A stretch of DNA of 6,545 bases from Sedimenticola sp. (lineage in GTDB: Bacteria; Pseudomonadota; Gammaproteobacteria; Chromatiales; Chromatiaceae), in contig JAUUYI010000126.1 of assembly GCA_030590525.1 (NCBI GenBank), positions 1 to 6,545 on the forward strand, written 5' to 3'. The notes below the pieces were generated by a model that was not told the origin of the DNA, searched no databases, and saw nothing but the letters and a program-made list of their open reading frames with translations. The translations under genes were made by a program, and so were the position numbers. Position 1 is the first letter of the stretch, and the number at the start of each line of letters is the position of its first letter. Shown here piece by piece: positions 5,102 to 6,545 of the stretch.

Positions 5102-5142
5102 CTGCTGGTTTTTCGATTACCCCCACCCCAGTTTTGCCGCCA
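5102..5142. repeat. Direct repeat copy 2: authentic recD 3' end
   Basis: This is the partner of 4794-4834 (39 of 41 identical). It contains the recD stop codon (TAA, minus strand, 5117-5119), about 15 bp of 3' flank and the last 23 coding bases. The two copies flank 267 bp of repeat DNA. Confidence 0.85.
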
Positions 5143-6545
5143 GTCCGGAGCTGCGTTCCACCGACCGCCGGCAACCGCTGATCAGGGTCTGGGGACTACT
5201 GTGGATGATAACCCGATCGATGGCGCGGGTGATTCCCGTGTAGATCAGCTCCCGGTTGACCACCGGGCTGTTCTCTTCCCAGGGCAGTATCAGCAGCACC
5301 TGCCGGAACTCTGATCCCTGGGACTTGTGCACGCTGAGTGCCCAGGCAGGGACATGCCCGGGCAGGCTGCGTACAGGGATGTCCCGGATGCGGTCGTCGG
5401 CCAGTCTGAACCAGGCCCGCAGCCGGCCCTGGTCGTCATGCCAGAGCAGGCCGATGTCACCATTGTAGAGCCCGCTTTCGTAATCGTTGACGGTGATCAT
5501 GACCGGTTTCCCCTGTACCTCATCGCCGGTTTCGGTCAGCCCCCTGGCCGCCAGCCCCTCGGCGATCATGCGGTTGGCCTCCACGGCGCCGAACGGGCCT
5601 TGATGCAGGGCGCACAACAGACGCGTCTCTTCCAGCAGCCGGAGTGCCTGTTCCACCCGTTCACACTTCAGGTAGTGGCTGAAGCGTTCGATTGCCCAGT
5701 CGATGGCGGACCTGGCCAGTTTGTCCCTGGGGCTCTCTATCCAGCCGGCCTCCGTCCCCTGTGCCCGGGCCAGCTCCAGCGCCGCTGCCCCCTGGCCTGC
5801 ATTGACCAGTTTCGCCAGTCGGCCGATGCCACTGTCACTTCGGAACCGGTAACTGGTATGGAGAAGGGCGGTGGCGCCGGCCACTGCCGGGGCATCCCTG
5901 CTCACCGGCAACAGCGTACCCGGGATACCGCTGAGCCGGCTCAGCTGCTGTGCCTGTGCCGGGCTGTAACGGATGGGCTGACCATGACCGGTGATATCCC
6001 CCAGTACGCTGCCGGCTTCCACCGAAGCCAGTTGATCGCGGTCTCCGAGCAGGATGATACGGGCCTGGTCGGGCAATGCATCCAGCAGCCGCGCCATCAG
6101 CGAGAGGTCGATCATGGACGCCTCGTCCACCACCAGGCAATCCAGCACCAGGGGGTTGCCGCGATGGTGGCGGAACCCCCTTGGCCCGAAACCGAGCAGC
6201 CGGTGAATCGTGGCCGCCTGCTCCGGTATCGCCGCCCGTATCTGGTCGTCGCTGTCGATGCGGTCCTTACTGGCGCGAATGGAGCCGGCCAGTCGCGCAG
6301 CGGCCTTGCCGGTCGGGGCAATCAGTCGGATGTGCATCGCCGAGTCCTGCTCCAGCAACAGTGCCAGTACCTTGACTACGGTGGTGGTCTTGCCGGTGCC
6401 CGGACCACCGGATATCACTGCAAACCGACGGCTCACCGCCAGGGCGGAGGCCAGTCGCTGCCAGTCTGGCCCCTGCGCGCGACCATTGGCAGGGAACAGC
6501 CGCTCCAGACCCTTCTTGAGTCGTTCCTCAGAGAGTGCTTCGGCC
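5117..6545 (-). CDS. recD: Exodeoxyribonuclease V subunit alpha, RecD (5' part outside window)
   Basis: RecD is the 5'-to-3' helicase subunit of RecBCD, which processes double-strand breaks and degrades foreign linear DNA in the cytoplasm. The visible 475 C-terminal residues hold the SF1B helicase core. Numbering from the window edge: Walker A GGPGTGKTT (46-54), Walker B VVDEASM (138-144), GDRDQL motif III (167-172), SYRF motif IV (231-234), NDYESGLYNGDIG (353-365), motif VI region VHKSQGSEF (405-413) and YTGITRA (435-441). The frame is open to the right edge, and the sequence before Walker A (DWQRLASALAVSRRFAVISG) is typical RecD, so a GTG at 6436 is internal and not the start. RecD is usually about 600-700 aa, so roughly the first quarter is missing. 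recB and recC are probably beyond the right edge (inference). All key residues are intact. Confidence 0.96.
   Translation of the reverse strand, partial: AEALSEERLKKGLERLFPANGRAQGPDWQRLASALAVSRRFAVISGGPGTGKTTTVVKVLALLLEQDSAMHIRLIAPTGKAAARLAGSIRASKDRIDSDDQIRAAIPEQAATIHRLLGFGPRGFRHHRGNPLVLDCLVVDEASMIDLSLMARLLDALPDQARIILLGDRDQLASVEAGSVLGDITGHGQPIRYSPAQAQQLSRLSGIPGTLLPVSRDAPAVAGATALLHTSYRFRSDSGIGRLAKLVNAGQGAAALELARAQGTEAGWIESPRDKLARSAIDWAIERFSHYLKCERVEQALRLLEETRLLCALHQGPFGAVEANRMIAEGLAARGLTETGDEVQGKPVMITVNDYESGLYNGDIGLLWHDDQGRLRAWFRLADDRIRDIPVRSLPGHVPAWALSVHKSQGSEFRQVLLILPWEENSPVVNRELIYTGITRAIDRVIIHSSPQTLISGCRRSVERSSGLAAKLGWG

Larger units (their letters stand above)
4762..5116. other. Repeat cluster between recD and the 92-aa gene
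   Basis: No credible gene is seen in these 355 bp. In order: the leader of the 92-aa gene; one copy of the 41-bp direct repeat; a single REP hairpin (4836-4864); a REPIN-like inverted pair (4901-4981) within short inverted ends (4872-4879 and 4996-5003); a CCCTCTC/GAGAGGG hairpin (5056-5077); and the start of the second 41-bp copy, which contains the recD stop. The reading frames crossing it follow the repeats and are not convincing genes. Confidence 0.7.

Noticed and set aside
5021..5314. 97-codon plus-strand frame
   Set aside because: It begins in repeat DNA and reads antisense through the 3' end of recD; its composition is that of a shadow frame.
6436..6436. GTG at 6436 as the start of recD
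   Set aside because: The frame stays open to the window edge with typical RecD sequence before Walker A, so the GTG is an internal Val codon.

Overview
The window looks like a chromosomal segment from a moderately GC-rich gammaproteobacterium. The evidence is a polyamine-type ABC transporter (PotA-like ATPase plus a binding protein), a RecBCD-type RecD helicase, and intergenic GTAG-headed REP/REPIN-like palindromes of the kind known from Gammaproteobacteria. I cannot name the genus. No CRISPR array, tRNA, rRNA, transposase or phage gene is visible.

Layout: (1) 1-1390, minus strand: potA-like ATPase gene followed by the start of a polyamine-type substrate-binding protein gene, the near end of an ABC transporter operon that runs off the left edge. 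(2) 1391-1941: a 551-bp gap between divergent genes, occupied by a snap-back element with 37-bp inverted ends that contains two REP hairpins in opposite orientation, then a probable promoter. (3) 1942-4452, plus strand: a tightly packed three-gene unit. It holds an exported DUF4403-like protein, a small charged protein whose frame is broken by a 17-bp tandem duplication, and an uncharacterised 196-aa soluble protein. (4) 4483-4761, minus strand: an uncharacterised small basic protein (92 aa). (5) 4762-5116: a second REP-type repeat cluster bounded by 41-bp direct repeats that duplicate the 3' end of recD. (6) 5117-6545, minus strand: the C-terminal three quarters or so of RecD, entering from the right edge.

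How things fit: the transporter genes form one functional unit (polyamine-type uptake). The DUF4403 unit appears to be a separate envelope-related operon, started by a promoter beside the first repeat element and probably ended by a hairpin that lies inside the convergent 92-aa gene. The 41-bp repeats suggest the 92-aa gene once followed recD at about 47 bp and was pushed 355 bp away when the repeat cluster arrived.

I found no clear new multi-gene system. The most informative signals are structural: the duplicated recD end around the repeat cluster, GTAG-REP hairpins with paired base changes, the 17-bp frameshifting duplication, and a run of nine G in the signal-peptide region of the DUF4403 gene.
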